Source: Saprospiraceae bacterium (lineage in GTDB: Bacteria > Bacteroidota > Bacteroidia > Bacteroidales > JAIPBB01). Taken from it: a stretch of DNA of 12,380 bases. Position numbers and translations under genes: made by a program. Positions within the stretch are counted from its first letter, which is position 1; each line of letters starts with the position of its first letter. The notes beneath the pieces were generated by a model that saw only the letters and a program-made list of their open reading frames with translations, was not told where the DNA came from and did not search any database. The stretch covers positions 1-12,380 of the forward strand of contig JAIPBB010000152.1 of assembly GCA_021739805.1 (NCBI GenBank), given 5' to 3'. Of the stretch, positions 1 through 5,786 are shown in pieces.

Positions 1-2
1 CT

Positions 3-593
3 ATTCCCTGGAATGATATCGATACTTCCTCCATGTTCACAAAAGCAGTTTTTAGTCCATCTGTACCGATTTTCGAAGATTTTGCAATACATATTGATTT
101 TACTGACTTTATTGCTAATGACGATACCATAGGTTTTGTTTGTGGAGCTGATGGAACAGGAACCGGAATAAGTATTCCCGATTACACTATGTTTAAATTT
201 AAATCTACATTTTCAGGCAATTATTATTGGTCAGATATTTCATTCTTTCATTCAGGTCTGAATGTTTGTCTGGCAATTTGGCCTGTTGTTGATGAGTCAA
301 CAGCCGATATTGGAGGTGATTATTTTGTAAATGGAATTAAACTTGGACAAAACTTCCCAAATCCGGGTATTAATTCTACTCAGATTGAATACGAATTAGA
401 AACCAATTCAGAAGTTACAATTGAAATTTTTAACCAAAAAGGTGCAAAAGTAATAGAGTTAAATGAAGGAAACAAAACAAGAGGAAAGCATTCAACCACA
501 ATTGAACTTTCAAATTTTTCTAGTGGAATTTATTACTACTCATTAAAAGCAGGAAAAAATAGGCTTACTAAAAAGATGAGCATAACTAAATAA
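3..593 (+). CDS. T9SS-sorted surface/secreted protein, 3' end only
   Basis: The reading frame is open from the window edge to the TAA at 591-593, so the gene starts outside the window. The ATG at 33 is unlikely to be the true start, because the codons before it (IPWNDIDTSS) read smoothly into the same domain. The last ~85 residues form a type IX secretion sorting domain: the LGQNFPNP entry motif, then beta-rich sequence with an FNQKGAKV-like turn, an SSGIYYYSLKAG segment and the terminal KKMSITK. Such domains direct export across the outer membrane by the Por/T9SS machinery and are usually cleaved during anchoring. The ~105 residues before it are beta-rich and rich in Asp, Gly and Phe, with one motif-like stretch (FVCGADGTGTG), but I cannot assign them a function. 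A strong terminator follows directly. Sorting domain confident; biological role unknown. Confidence 0.85.
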   Translation: MPWNDIDTSSMFTKAVFSPSVPIFEDFAIHIDFTDFIANDDTIGFVCGADGTGTGISIPDYTMFKFKSTFSGNYYWSDISFFHSGLNVCLAIWPVVDESTADIGGDYFVNGIKLGQNFPNPGINSTQIEYELETNSEVTIEIFNQKGAKVIELNEGNKTRGKHSTTIELSNFSSGIYYYSLKAGKNRLTKKMSITK

Positions 594-602
594 CAAAAAA
601 TC

Positions 603-661
603 AAAACTGTCTTAAAAGCCTAATATCAAAACTATTATAAACTTTTAAGGCAGTTTTTTTA
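603..661 (+). terminator. Rho-independent terminator after the T9SS gene
   Basis: A 16-bp stem (603-618 with 642-657) has one G-T wobble and a 23-nt loop, and is followed by a T run at 654-660. It starts 10 bases after the stop codon at 593. It separates the upstream gene from the blaI promoter. Confidence 0.85.
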
Positions 662-688
662 TATTTACTTAAAAATAACTGCAATTTT

Positions 689-721
689 AGTTGCATAACT
701 AAATATTTAGTTATATATTTG
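689..721 (+). promoter_or_regulatory. Predicted blaI promoter (Bacteroidota -33/-7 type)
   Basis: TATATTTG at 714-721 matches the Bacteroidota -7 consensus TAnnTTTG. A TTG at 691-693 lies 20 bp upstream, matching the -33 element and its usual spacing. Transcription would start near 726-728, giving a leader of roughly 75 nt before the blaI ATG at 804. The spacer between the two boxes is almost exactly filled by a 20-bp operator palindrome, so a bound repressor would block sigma-factor access. The call rests on consensus match and position only. Confidence 0.65.
695..714. promoter_or_regulatory. Operator O1, predicted BlaI-family repressor site
   Basis: This is a perfect 20-bp palindrome with arms ATAACTAA and TTAGTTAT around the 4-bp centre ATAT. 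The same arms recur at 761-780, 66 bp downstream. A perfect dyad repeated twice upstream of a BlaI/MecI-family gene is the expected layout for an autoregulated repressor. It overlaps the -33/-7 spacer of the predicted promoter. Assignment to BlaI is inferred from position and symmetry. Confidence 0.7.
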
Positions 722-760
722 CAAACAAAATTTCCGGAAACGGATTTTTTAATACAATAA

Positions 761-780
761 ATAACTAATTTTTTAGTTAT
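761..780. promoter_or_regulatory. Operator O2, second predicted BlaI-family site
   Basis: The arms ATAACTAA and TTAGTTAT are identical to those of O1, around the 4-bp centre TTTT. It lies in the predicted leader, 23 bp before the blaI start codon. Centre-to-centre distance to O1 is 66 bp, about six helical turns, which places both sites on the same DNA face. A partial third half-site may follow (GAACTAAA at 782-789). Confidence 0.65.
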
Positions 781-803
781 AGAACTAAACAAACAGTTAA
801 ACC

Positions 804-1184
804 ATGAAAGAGTTAACAAAAGCAGAAGAACAAATTATGCATATTTTATGGAAGCTTGAAAAAGCTTTTGTAAATGATATTGTAGAAAAAATGCCTGAGC
901 CTAAACCTGCTTACAATACAGTTTCAACTATTGTAAGAATTCTTGAAAGAAAAGGATTTGTCGGATATAAAGCCTATGGAAAAACTCACGAATATTTTCC
1001 TTTGATTCAAAAAGAAGAATATACCAGTAAATTTTTCAATGGATTTTTAAAGAATTACTTTGATAATTCATTTCAGAATATGGTCTCATTTTTTAGCAAG
1101 GACAAAAATCTCAGCACCAAAGAAATGGAAGAAATAATTAAAATATTAGAATCAGAAGTTCAAAAAACAAAACAAGATGAATAA
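804..1184 (+). CDS. blaI: BlaI/MecI-family transcriptional repressor
   Basis: The 126 residues match the Penicillinase_R family in full length (MecI and BlaI are about 123-126 residues). Residues 1-70 are the winged-helix DNA-binding domain: LTKAEEQIMHILW opens it, AYNTVSTIVRILERKGFV is the recognition region, and YGKTHEYFPL is the wing. Residues 73-126 are the helical dimerisation tail. In MecI the induction cut falls between Asn101 and Phe102. Aligning FQNMVSFFSKDKNLS here with that region puts the matching bond at Phe96-Phe97, so the hydrophobic P1' residue is kept and P1 differs. The gene overlaps the downstream M56 peptidase gene by 8 bp (1177-1184), so the two are co-transcribed and probably translationally coupled. 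Two matching palindromes upstream suggest autorepression. In Bacteroidota such repressors do not necessarily control a beta-lactamase, and none is present here. Confidence 0.92.
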   Translation: MKELTKAEEQIMHILWKLEKAFVNDIVEKMPEPKPAYNTVSTIVRILERKGFVGYKAYGKTHEYFPLIQKEEYTSKFFNGFLKNYFDNSFQNMVSFFSKDKNLSTKEMEEIIKILESEVQKTKQDE

Positions 1185-2436
1185 TATAGCTTTATATCTT
1201 TTGCAGTCTTCAATTTGTCTTATAGTATTCTATGGGATTTATTGGCTTTTCTTAAGAAAAGATACATTCTTTAATGTAAACCGATTTCTATTAACAGGTT
1301 CAATAGTGTTTTCGTTAACAATGCCTTTGTTAGACTTTAGTTTATCAAAAGGTATTGCAGGCAATTACTACTACATACTTGAATCAATAGATATAACGGC
1401 AAATGGAAATAGCATTTCCGGCTGGAATATAAACTTTAATCAATTGCTAGCGACAGTTTATATTACCGGCTTCATCATATTTTCCTTAAGATTTCTTGTT
1501 CAGTTATTGCAAATTTATTTCCTGGTAAAGCGCTATGGTATAACCAGCCGGGAAGGATTAAAATTTGTATTTCTGGATAGGACTTATTATCCATTCTCAT
1601 TTTTCGACATCATTTTTCTGAACAAAAAGGACATTCACAAAGATGACATTGACAGCATTATTGCTCATGAGCATGTTCATGTTAGACAAATGCACACAAT
1701 TGACCTGATGATTATAGAATGTGCAACAATTATTCTATGGTTTAATCCTTTTGTGTGGTTTTACAGGTATTCAATTAAAACTCTGCATGAATTTCTTGCT
1801 GACGAAGGTGTTGTTTTAAATGGGTTTGACAAAATTAACTATCAAAAACTTATGCTGGCACAATGTGTTGGTGTTCAAGTTAATGATTTAACAAACAATT
1901 TTAATCATTCATTAATTAAAAGGAGGATACAAATGTTATCAAAATCAAAAACAAAAAAAGCAGCATTGCTTAAAATGCTAATTATTTTGCCAATAACTTT
2001 ATTCCTAACCATACTTTTCGCTTTTAACTGGAGAGCCGGTGATGTGAAATATTTGGATAATATCACAAATCCAGCCGCAATAAACTATTTTTCATTTGGC
2101 AATAAGGATACTTCAAAAGTATATATGGAAGTAGAAGAAAAGCCTGAGTTTATTGGTGGAGATGAAGCTCGGATAAAATTTATACAAAGTAATTTAACCT
2201 ATCCTGAATCAGCAAGAAAAAATGGCATTCAAGGAACAGTTTATATTGAATTTATTATAGAAAAAGATGGAACTGTTAGCGATGTTAAAGTGCTCAGAGG
2301 TTTTAATGAGGATTGTGAGAAAGAGGCTGTTCGGGTTGTTTCGGCTATGACAAAATGGAAGCCTGGCAAAATGAAAGGCAAACCGGTTAGAGTAAAATTT
2401 GTTATGCCTATAAAATTTAAGCTTGGTGATAAATAA
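1177..2436 (+). CDS. BlaR1-like M56 metallopeptidase with C-terminal TonB domain
   Basis: This 419-residue integral membrane protein is the probable sensor and protease partner of the upstream repressor. Hydrophobic segments lie at about 3-26, 36-54, 90-117 and 265-285, as in the four-helix BlaR1/MecR1 layout. The gluzincin motif HEHVH (164-168) supplies two zinc ligands and the catalytic Glu165. Glu205 in LHEFLADEGV is the likely third ligand, 37 residues on. The cytoplasmic loop carrying the motif precedes the last transmembrane segment. Beyond it, instead of the penicillin-binding sensor domain of true BlaR1, residues 318-417 form a TonB C-terminal domain (KPEFIGGDEARIKFI, YPESARKNGIQGTV, a conserved FIIEKDGTV strand, TKWKPGKMKGKPVRVKFVMPI). 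M56-TonB fusions are recurrent in Bacteroidota. The ligand sensed is unknown, and antibiotic sensing should not be assumed. ATG 1177 lies inside the last codons of blaI. Confidence 0.9.
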   Translation: MNNIALYLLQSSICLIVFYGIYWLFLRKDTFFNVNRFLLTGSIVFSLTMPLLDFSLSKGIAGNYYYILESIDITANGNSISGWNINFNQLLATVYITGFIIFSLRFLVQLLQIYFLVKRYGITSREGLKFVFLDRTYYPFSFFDIIFLNKKDIHKDDIDSIIAHEHVHVRQMHTIDLMIIECATIILWFNPFVWFYRYSIKTLHEFLADEGVVLNGFDKINYQKLMLAQCVGVQVNDLTNNFNHSLIKRRIQMLSKSKTKKAALLKMLIILPITLFLTILFAFNWRAGDVKYLDNITNPAAINYFSFGNKDTSKVYMEVEEKPEFIGGDEARIKFIQSNLTYPESARKNGIQGTVYIEFIIEKDGTVSDVKVLRGFNEDCEKEAVRVVSAMTKWKPGKMKGKPVRVKFVMPIKFKLGDK

Positions 2437-2471
2437 TAGTTGAGCTTATTTATTTTATTTGTGCAAAATCT

Positions 2472-2507
2472 AAAGTTTATTGGAATTCGTTTCAATAAAC
2501 TTTTTTT
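2472..2507 (+). terminator. Rho-independent terminator with UUCG tetraloop
   Basis: A 14-bp stem (2472-2485 with 2490-2503) with one G-T wobble closes on a TTCG loop at 2486-2489. It is followed by seven T residues (2501-2507). It lies 35 bases after the M56-TonB stop codon and ends the two-gene unit. The exceptionally stable UUCG loop supports a real structure. Confidence 0.9.
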
Positions 2508-2548
2508 AATTTCTTCAATTATTTCAAGATAATTCTTCACTTTTTAAT

Positions 2549-2860
2549 TCAAGAGATTATCAATCTAACAATTATTGTTATCAAGTTTGACAATATTAAA
2601 ATTCCTAAAACTCTACTTGTTTTATTTACTATTTTTTTCAGCTTCAGATTTGGATTTTTCTCTTTCCATTTGAATGTAAACATTGCTGAAAGCATTAAAT
2701 CATATGATTTAAATAAAAAAGGATTTAGTATAGGGAAGAGTGGGAACTTCTCACTATCTTGTGAGTAATAAATCCAAATGTTTACATAAAAGATCAATCC
2801 ATAACTTAATAATGTGGTTATGATTTCAACAATTATAATGATTGCGATTAGGTCGAGCAT
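2549..2860 (-). CDS. Small multi-spanning membrane protein of unknown function
   Basis: I do not recognise this 103-residue protein. It has hydrophobic stretches at about residues 3-32 (long enough for one or two helices), 40-65 (broken by Pro and Lys) and 84-102. A basic, Lys-rich linker (KWKEKNPNLKLKK) lies between them, so it is probably an inner-membrane protein with two or three spans. The ATG lies 15 bp after the stop of the DUF4159 gene on the same strand, which suggests co-transcription as the last gene of the minus-strand block. No Shine-Dalgarno sequence is seen, as is usual here. AT-rich sequence can give hydrophobic ORFs by chance, but an intact frame of this length with tight spacing favours a real gene. 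Confidence 0.6.
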   Translation of the reverse strand: MLDLIAIIIIVEIITTLLSYGLIFYVNIWIYYSQDSEKFPLFPILNPFLFKSYDLMLSAMFTFKWKEKNPNLKLKKIVNKTSRVLGILILSNLITIIVRLIIS

Positions 2861-2875
2861 TACAAATATTTATTA

Positions 2876-3538
2876 CTATTGCGTAAAAACAAACTGCAAA
2901 ATATTAGCTCCCATTTTTAAAGCTTTAACTCTTGTTTCTTCTGAATCCAGGTGAACTTCAAAATCTTCCCAGCCATCGCCAAGGTCGCATTCGTAGGTAT
3001 AAAAACAAATTAATCGTCCTTCGTAAATCAAACCATAACCTTTTGGTGGCTTATTATCGTGTTCATGGATTTTTGGCAAACCCTGATTGAAATCGTATTT
3101 CTGATGATAAATTGGATGACTGTAAGGCAATTCAACAAAATCAAGTTCAGGAAAAACTCTTTTCATTTGTGGTCTTATGAATTTATCAAGCCCATAATTA
3201 TCATCAATATGAAGAAATCCACCTGAAATTAAATACTTCCTAATGTTATTTATATCTTCATCTGTGAAAACAATATTGCCGTGTCCGGTGAGATGTACAA
3301 ATGGGTAGTTGAAAATCTCTGGGTCATCAGCTTCAACAGTTGCATAATCAGAGTTTAAATTTGTGCCTAGATTTCTATTGCAAAAATTAATCAAATTTGG
3401 TAAAGATGTTGGGTTTGCATACCAATCTCCTCCCCCTTTATATTTTAATAAAGCGATTTGAGTTGTTGATTGAGAATATAGATTTCCGGCAAATATGATT
3501 AAAACTAAAATCAAAATGCCTGTAAATGTTTTTTTCAT
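2876..3538 (-). CDS. Exported DUF4159-domain protein
   Basis: This is a 220-residue protein with a signal peptide: MKK, then a hydrophobic core from about 5 to 18, with likely cleavage after LYS at 22. The rest is a complete DUF4159 domain with its typical conserved blocks: HLTGHGNIVF (82-91), the YLISGGFLHIDDNYGLD stretch near 103-118, HPIYHQKYDF, GLPKIHEHDNKPPKGYG, and the DLGDGWEDFEVH and ALKMGANI end blocks. The domain has a class-I glutamine-amidotransferase-like fold, but no member is known to me to have a defined enzymatic role. The many conserved His, Asp and Gly residues suggest ligand or metal binding. It is likely periplasmic, given the absence of a lipobox Cys. It is encoded after rsmE on the same strand, 175 bp away, and before the small membrane protein. 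Confidence 0.9.
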   Translation of the reverse strand: MKKTFTGILILVLIIFAGNLYSQSTTQIALLKYKGGGDWYANPTSLPNLINFCNRNLGTNLNSDYATVEADDPEIFNYPFVHLTGHGNIVFTDEDINNIRKYLISGGFLHIDDNYGLDKFIRPQMKRVFPELDFVELPYSHPIYHQKYDFNQGLPKIHEHDNKPPKGYGLIYEGRLICFYTYECDLGDGWEDFEVHLDSEETRVKALKMGANILQFVFTQ

Positions 3539-3542
3539 AATC

Positions 3543-3571
3543 TAAATTTCTAATTTCTAATTTCTAAATCC
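3543..3571. repeat. 7-bp tandem repeat upstream of the DUF4159 gene
   Basis: Roughly four copies of TAATTTC/TAAATCC in a row, starting five bases upstream of the DUF4159 start codon (on the opposite strand). It would form the leader of that gene's mRNA. The rest of 3572-3692 is AT-rich, with no ORF and no clear terminator. Confidence 0.6.
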
Positions 3572-3589
3572 TAAACAATATCGAAATTA

Positions 3590-3620
3590 CAAATATTCAA
3601 TATTTTAAACAATTTAACAA
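3590..3620 (-). promoter_or_regulatory. Possible promoter for the DUF4159 gene
   Basis: On the minus strand a TTG (plus-strand 3618-3620) is followed after 20 bp by AATATTTG (3590-3597). This matches the Bacteroidota -33/-7 pattern except for the first base of TAnnTTTG. The resulting leader would be about 45 nt. It could give the DUF4159 and small-membrane-protein genes their own transcript apart from rsmE. AT-rich sequence makes chance matches common. Confidence 0.35.
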
Positions 3621-3692
3621 TTAAACCCTGATGTAATAGTTACAATTCGTTTCACATTCCATCCATACGGATTTGCTTCGCTTCACAGTGTA

Positions 3693-3715
3693 AACAATTG
3701 AACAATTGAACAATC
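3693..3715. repeat. 8-bp AACAATTG tandem repeat across the rsmE stop codon
   Basis: AACAATTG occurs twice in direct succession (3693-3700, 3701-3708), followed by AACAATC (3709-3715). The last copy reaches into the rsmE stop codon (3714-3716). The same CAATTG word dominates the spacer at 4473-4510, and the reverse-complement relative ATTGTTCGATTG occurs at 9530-9561, so this looks like a recurring type of intergenic filler. Confidence 0.65.
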
Positions 3716-4418
3716 AAACATCATTAGTTAAATTAACAGTATGGCAAGCAACTATTCCTGCTGTTTCTGTTCTTAAACGGCTTTCGCCCAAACTTATTGG
3801 AATAAAACCTGCTTTTTTTGCAAGCTGTATTTCTTTGGAACTAAAATCGCCCTCGGGTCCAATTAGAACCAAAACGTCATTGCCAAATTTATATAAGTTT
3901 TTTAAATTCTCTTTTTTGTTATCTTCACAATGTGCAATAAACTTCTGACCATTAAAGTCTTTCTTTACTAAATCATTGAAGCTCGTAACAGAATTTAAAA
4001 CCGGATGATATGCTTTGAGTGATTGTTTTATTGCAGATGTTAAAACTTTATTTAGCCTTTCATGTTTAATTACTTTCCTTTCTGAGTGATTGCAAATAAC
4101 AGGAGTGATTTCATCAATTCCAATTTCAGTAGCTTTTTCAAGAAACCATTCAAAACGATTAATATTCTTTGTTGGAGCAATTGCTATATGTATTCTGAAA
4201 TCTCTTTTTCCAAATTCATTAATAGTTTTCAAAATTTTAACTTTCAACTGCTTTGAAAAATCATCAATAATTTCAGCTTCATATAATCCCCCCACTCCAT
4301 CGGTTAAATGAATTGAATCCCCGGTTTTTAGCCGAAGGACTTTTTTACAATGCCTTGACTCTTCTTCGTTTAAACTGTAAAAATCATCTGTTATATCTGG
4401 TGTGTAGAAAAGATTCAT
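3714..4418 (-). CDS. rsmE: 16S rRNA (uracil-1498-N3)-methyltransferase
   Basis: This SPOUT-family enzyme methylates N3 of U1498 in helix 44 of 16S rRNA on the assembled 30S subunit, using S-adenosylmethionine. The 234-residue length is normal for the family (E. coli RsmE has 243). The N-terminal PUA-like RNA-binding domain covers about 1-70 and includes HCKKVLRLKTGD. The catalytic trefoil-knot domain shows EKATEIGIDEITPV (94-107), LIGPEGDFS (185-193) and the AdoMet-loop signature SLGESRLRTETAG (209-221). The ATG at 4416-4418 has no Shine-Dalgarno sequence. No promoter-like element is evident in the 139-bp spacer toward tatC, so it may be read from the tat transcript. Confidence 0.97.
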   Translation of the reverse strand: MNLFYTPDITDDFYSLNEEESRHCKKVLRLKTGDSIHLTDGVGGLYEAEIIDDFSKQLKVKILKTINEFGKRDFRIHIAIAPTKNINRFEWFLEKATEIGIDEITPVICNHSERKVIKHERLNKVLTSAIKQSLKAYHPVLNSVTSFNDLVKKDFNGQKFIAHCEDNKKENLKNLYKFGNDVLVLIGPEGDFSSKEIQLAKKAGFIPISLGESRLRTETAGIVACHTVNLTNDV

Positions 4419-4472
4419 TATTTGTAATTTATTATTTATTCTAATTGCCTTCTACTTAGCTTTTTTCCTTTA

Positions 4473-4510
4473 GCCAATTGACAATTGTCAATTGGCAATT
4501 GTCAATTGCC
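4473..4510. repeat. 24-bp perfect palindrome plus overlapping inverted repeat (CAATTG-rich)
   Basis: Positions 4473-4496 form a perfect 24-bp palindrome, arms GCCAATTGACAA and its complement. It overlaps a second inverted repeat at 4494-4510 (GGCAATTG, one base, CAATTGCC). Both lie between tatC and rsmE. They could form a hairpin or cruciform or bind a dimeric protein. No T run follows on the minus strand, so it is not a classical terminator for tatC. Confidence 0.7.
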
Positions 4511-4531
4511 GAACACTGAATACCGTCATCC

Positions 4532-4575
4532 ACCTACTCCTTCTCCTTAGCCTTAACCTACTCCTTCTCCTTAGC
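4532..4575. repeat. 20-bp direct repeat duplicating the tatC 3' end
   Basis: ACCTACTCCTTCTCCTTAGC occurs at 4532-4551 and again, perfectly, at 4556-4575, an offset of 24 bp. The second copy spans the last codons (AKEKE) and stop of tatC; the first lies just beyond the stop. Since 24 bp is eight codons, read-through would repeat the same AKEKE-stop ending. Confidence 0.85.
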
Positions 4576-5391
4576 TTTTCTCCTTTTATCAACTCGTTTG
4601 GAAATAATAATGCTTACTTCATACAAAAGAATTAATGGAATTGCGACTAATATCTGACTAAAAACATCCGGTGGAGTAATTATAGCAGAAAGAATGAAAA
4701 ATACTAAAATTGCATGTTTTCTATATTTTTTTAAAAAGCCCGGTGTTACTATTCCAAATCTTGATAAAAAATAAATTAAAACAGGCAGTTCAAATACTAA
4801 ACCTGTTGATAAGCTTATCATCACAACAGTAGAAATATACGAACCAAGTTTTATCTGATTTATAACATCATCAGAAATCACATAATTACTCAGGAAATTA
4901 ATAGTTAAAGGATCAATTACATAATATCCAAACAGAACACCTATCAAAAATAAAATCGAAGTGACAACAACAAAGCTCCCTACTCCCTTTTTCTCTGTTG
5001 AATATAAAGCAGGCTTAATAAACCACCAGATTTCTAATAATAAATAAGGAAAAGACAGAATAAGTCCAGCAATAACAGTTACTAATAAATGAGAACGAAA
5101 CTGTCCGGCTAATTCAATATTAATTATCTCGAAATCATTTTTATTAATACATAAAAGTTCAGTATTGAAGAGATGACCAAATTTGCAGAAAAGTATATTT
5201 GAAATAAACCCTTCATCCTTTGGTGCTAAAATAATCTGGTTATAGATAAAATCTTTAAAAAAAAAGGCAGCTATTGATATAATTGTAATAACGATTACTG
5301 ACCTAATTAATGTATATCGTAAAGCCTCGATATGACCTAAAAACGTAGAGTCATTATCTGATTTTGAAAATATTGTATAACGTTTGGACAT
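4558..5391 (-). CDS. tatC: Sec-independent protein translocase TatC
   Basis: TatC is the six-helix inner-membrane core of the twin-arginine translocase and the receptor for RR signal peptides of folded proteins. From the chosen ATG at 5391 it has 277 residues. A TTG three codons upstream (5400) is possible but less likely, and would leave only 6 bp to tatA. Numbering from that TTG, family marks are GHIEALR (22-28) in the N-terminal signal-peptide site, FPYLLLEIWWFIKPALY (117-133), VFELPVLI (202-209) and the ITPPDVFSQ stretch (241-249). The loop after helix 1 (about 52-98) is longer than in E. coli TatC, which I believe is common in Bacteroidota. The tail is highly charged (KRVDKRRKAKEKE). It follows tatA by 15 bp. 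The extreme 3' end is duplicated beyond the stop. Confidence 0.96.
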   Translation of the reverse strand: MSKRYTIFSKSDNDSTFLGHIEALRYTLIRSVIVITIISIAAFFFKDFIYNQIILAPKDEGFISNILFCKFGHLFNTELLCINKNDFEIINIELAGQFRSHLLVTVIAGLILSFPYLLLEIWWFIKPALYSTEKKGVGSFVVVTSILFLIGVLFGYYVIDPLTINFLSNYVISDDVINQIKLGSYISTVVMISLSTGLVFELPVLIYFLSRFGIVTPGFLKKYRKHAILVFFILSAIITPPDVFSQILVAIPLILLYEVSIIISKRVDKRRKAKEKE

Positions 5392-5406
5392 GCGAATCAA
5401 AAATTA

Positions 5407-5757
5407 TTATTTAGCTTTTGTGTCTTTAACTTTAGCCCTAACATTTGAGAAACTAGATTTTCCGGTGATAGTCTCCTTAACATCTTTCACATCTGAAACA
5501 ACTTCATTATCTTCAATTTCTTTCTTTATAGTTTCTTTAGTTTCTTTAACAGCAGCAACCACTTCATTCCCATCAATTTCTTTCATTATTGTTTCCTTAG
5601 TAGAATTTGTTACATCCTTAAATTCCTTTATTCCTTTGCCAAGTCCTTTCATAAGTTCGGGTAATTTTTTCCCACCAAAAAGAACTAGAATTATTATTGC
5701 TATTATTATCAACTCTTGTCCGCCAAGTATTCCAAGTAGTATTGTTTCGCTTATCAT
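5407..5757 (-). CDS. tatA: Twin-arginine translocase subunit TatA/E with repeat tail
   Basis: TatA oligomerises around TatC to let folded proteins cross the inner membrane. The N-terminal part is typical: a [25 protein letters not shown] stretch at about 12-36 (transmembrane helix with a polar Gln/Glu entry and the FGGKKLPE hinge), followed by the amphipathic helix [11 protein letters not shown]. The 116-residue total is longer than most TatA proteins, because residues 53-112 are three 20-residue repeats (53-72, 73-92, 93-112) built on TKETIxKEIxxNEVVxxVKE; the third is degenerate. The tail is rich in Lys and Glu and probably helical and cytoplasmic. It lies 29 bp after the TPR gene and 15 bp before tatC. 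No TatB-like second copy is present, in line with a minimal TatAC system. Confidence 0.95.
   Translation of the reverse strand: MISETILLGILGGQELIIIAIIILVLFGGKKLPELMKGLGKGIKEFKDVTNSTKETIMKEIDGNEVVAAVKETKETIKKEIEDNEVVSDVKDVKETITGKSSFSNVRAKVKDTKAK
5422..5601 (-). repeat. Three 60-bp in-frame repeats in tatA
   Basis: The coding segments 5601-5542, 5541-5482 and 5481-5422 each encode 20 residues of the same pattern, starting T/V-KETI and ending V-K-D/E. Copies 1 and 2 are clearly similar at DNA level; copy 3 keeps KETI and VKD but has diverged between them. Confidence 0.8.
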
Positions 5758-5786
5758 TTCTTTAATTTTTAATATGCTAATTGTAT

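Noticed and set aside
731..740. TTTCCGGAAA perfect 10-bp palindrome in the blaI leader
   Set aside because: It is short, unrepeated next to a clearly better operator pair, and without a T run. It may be a minor leader hairpin, but nothing supports a function.
601..819. 72-codon minus-strand ORF over the blaI promoter
   Set aside because: It spans the terminator hairpin and both operators and has low-complexity Lys/Leu-rich content, so it is chance coding in AT-rich DNA.
804..2436. Beta-lactam resistance operon
   Set aside because: The sensor lacks a penicillin-binding domain and no beta-lactamase or PBP gene is adjacent, so a resistance function cannot be claimed.
2241..2540. 99-codon minus-strand ORF over the end of the M56-TonB gene
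   Set aside because: It is antisense to a conserved TonB domain and crosses the terminator.
3706..4311. Plus-strand ORFs opposite rsmE
   Set aside because: They are antisense shadows of the conserved methyltransferase and have no recognisable features.
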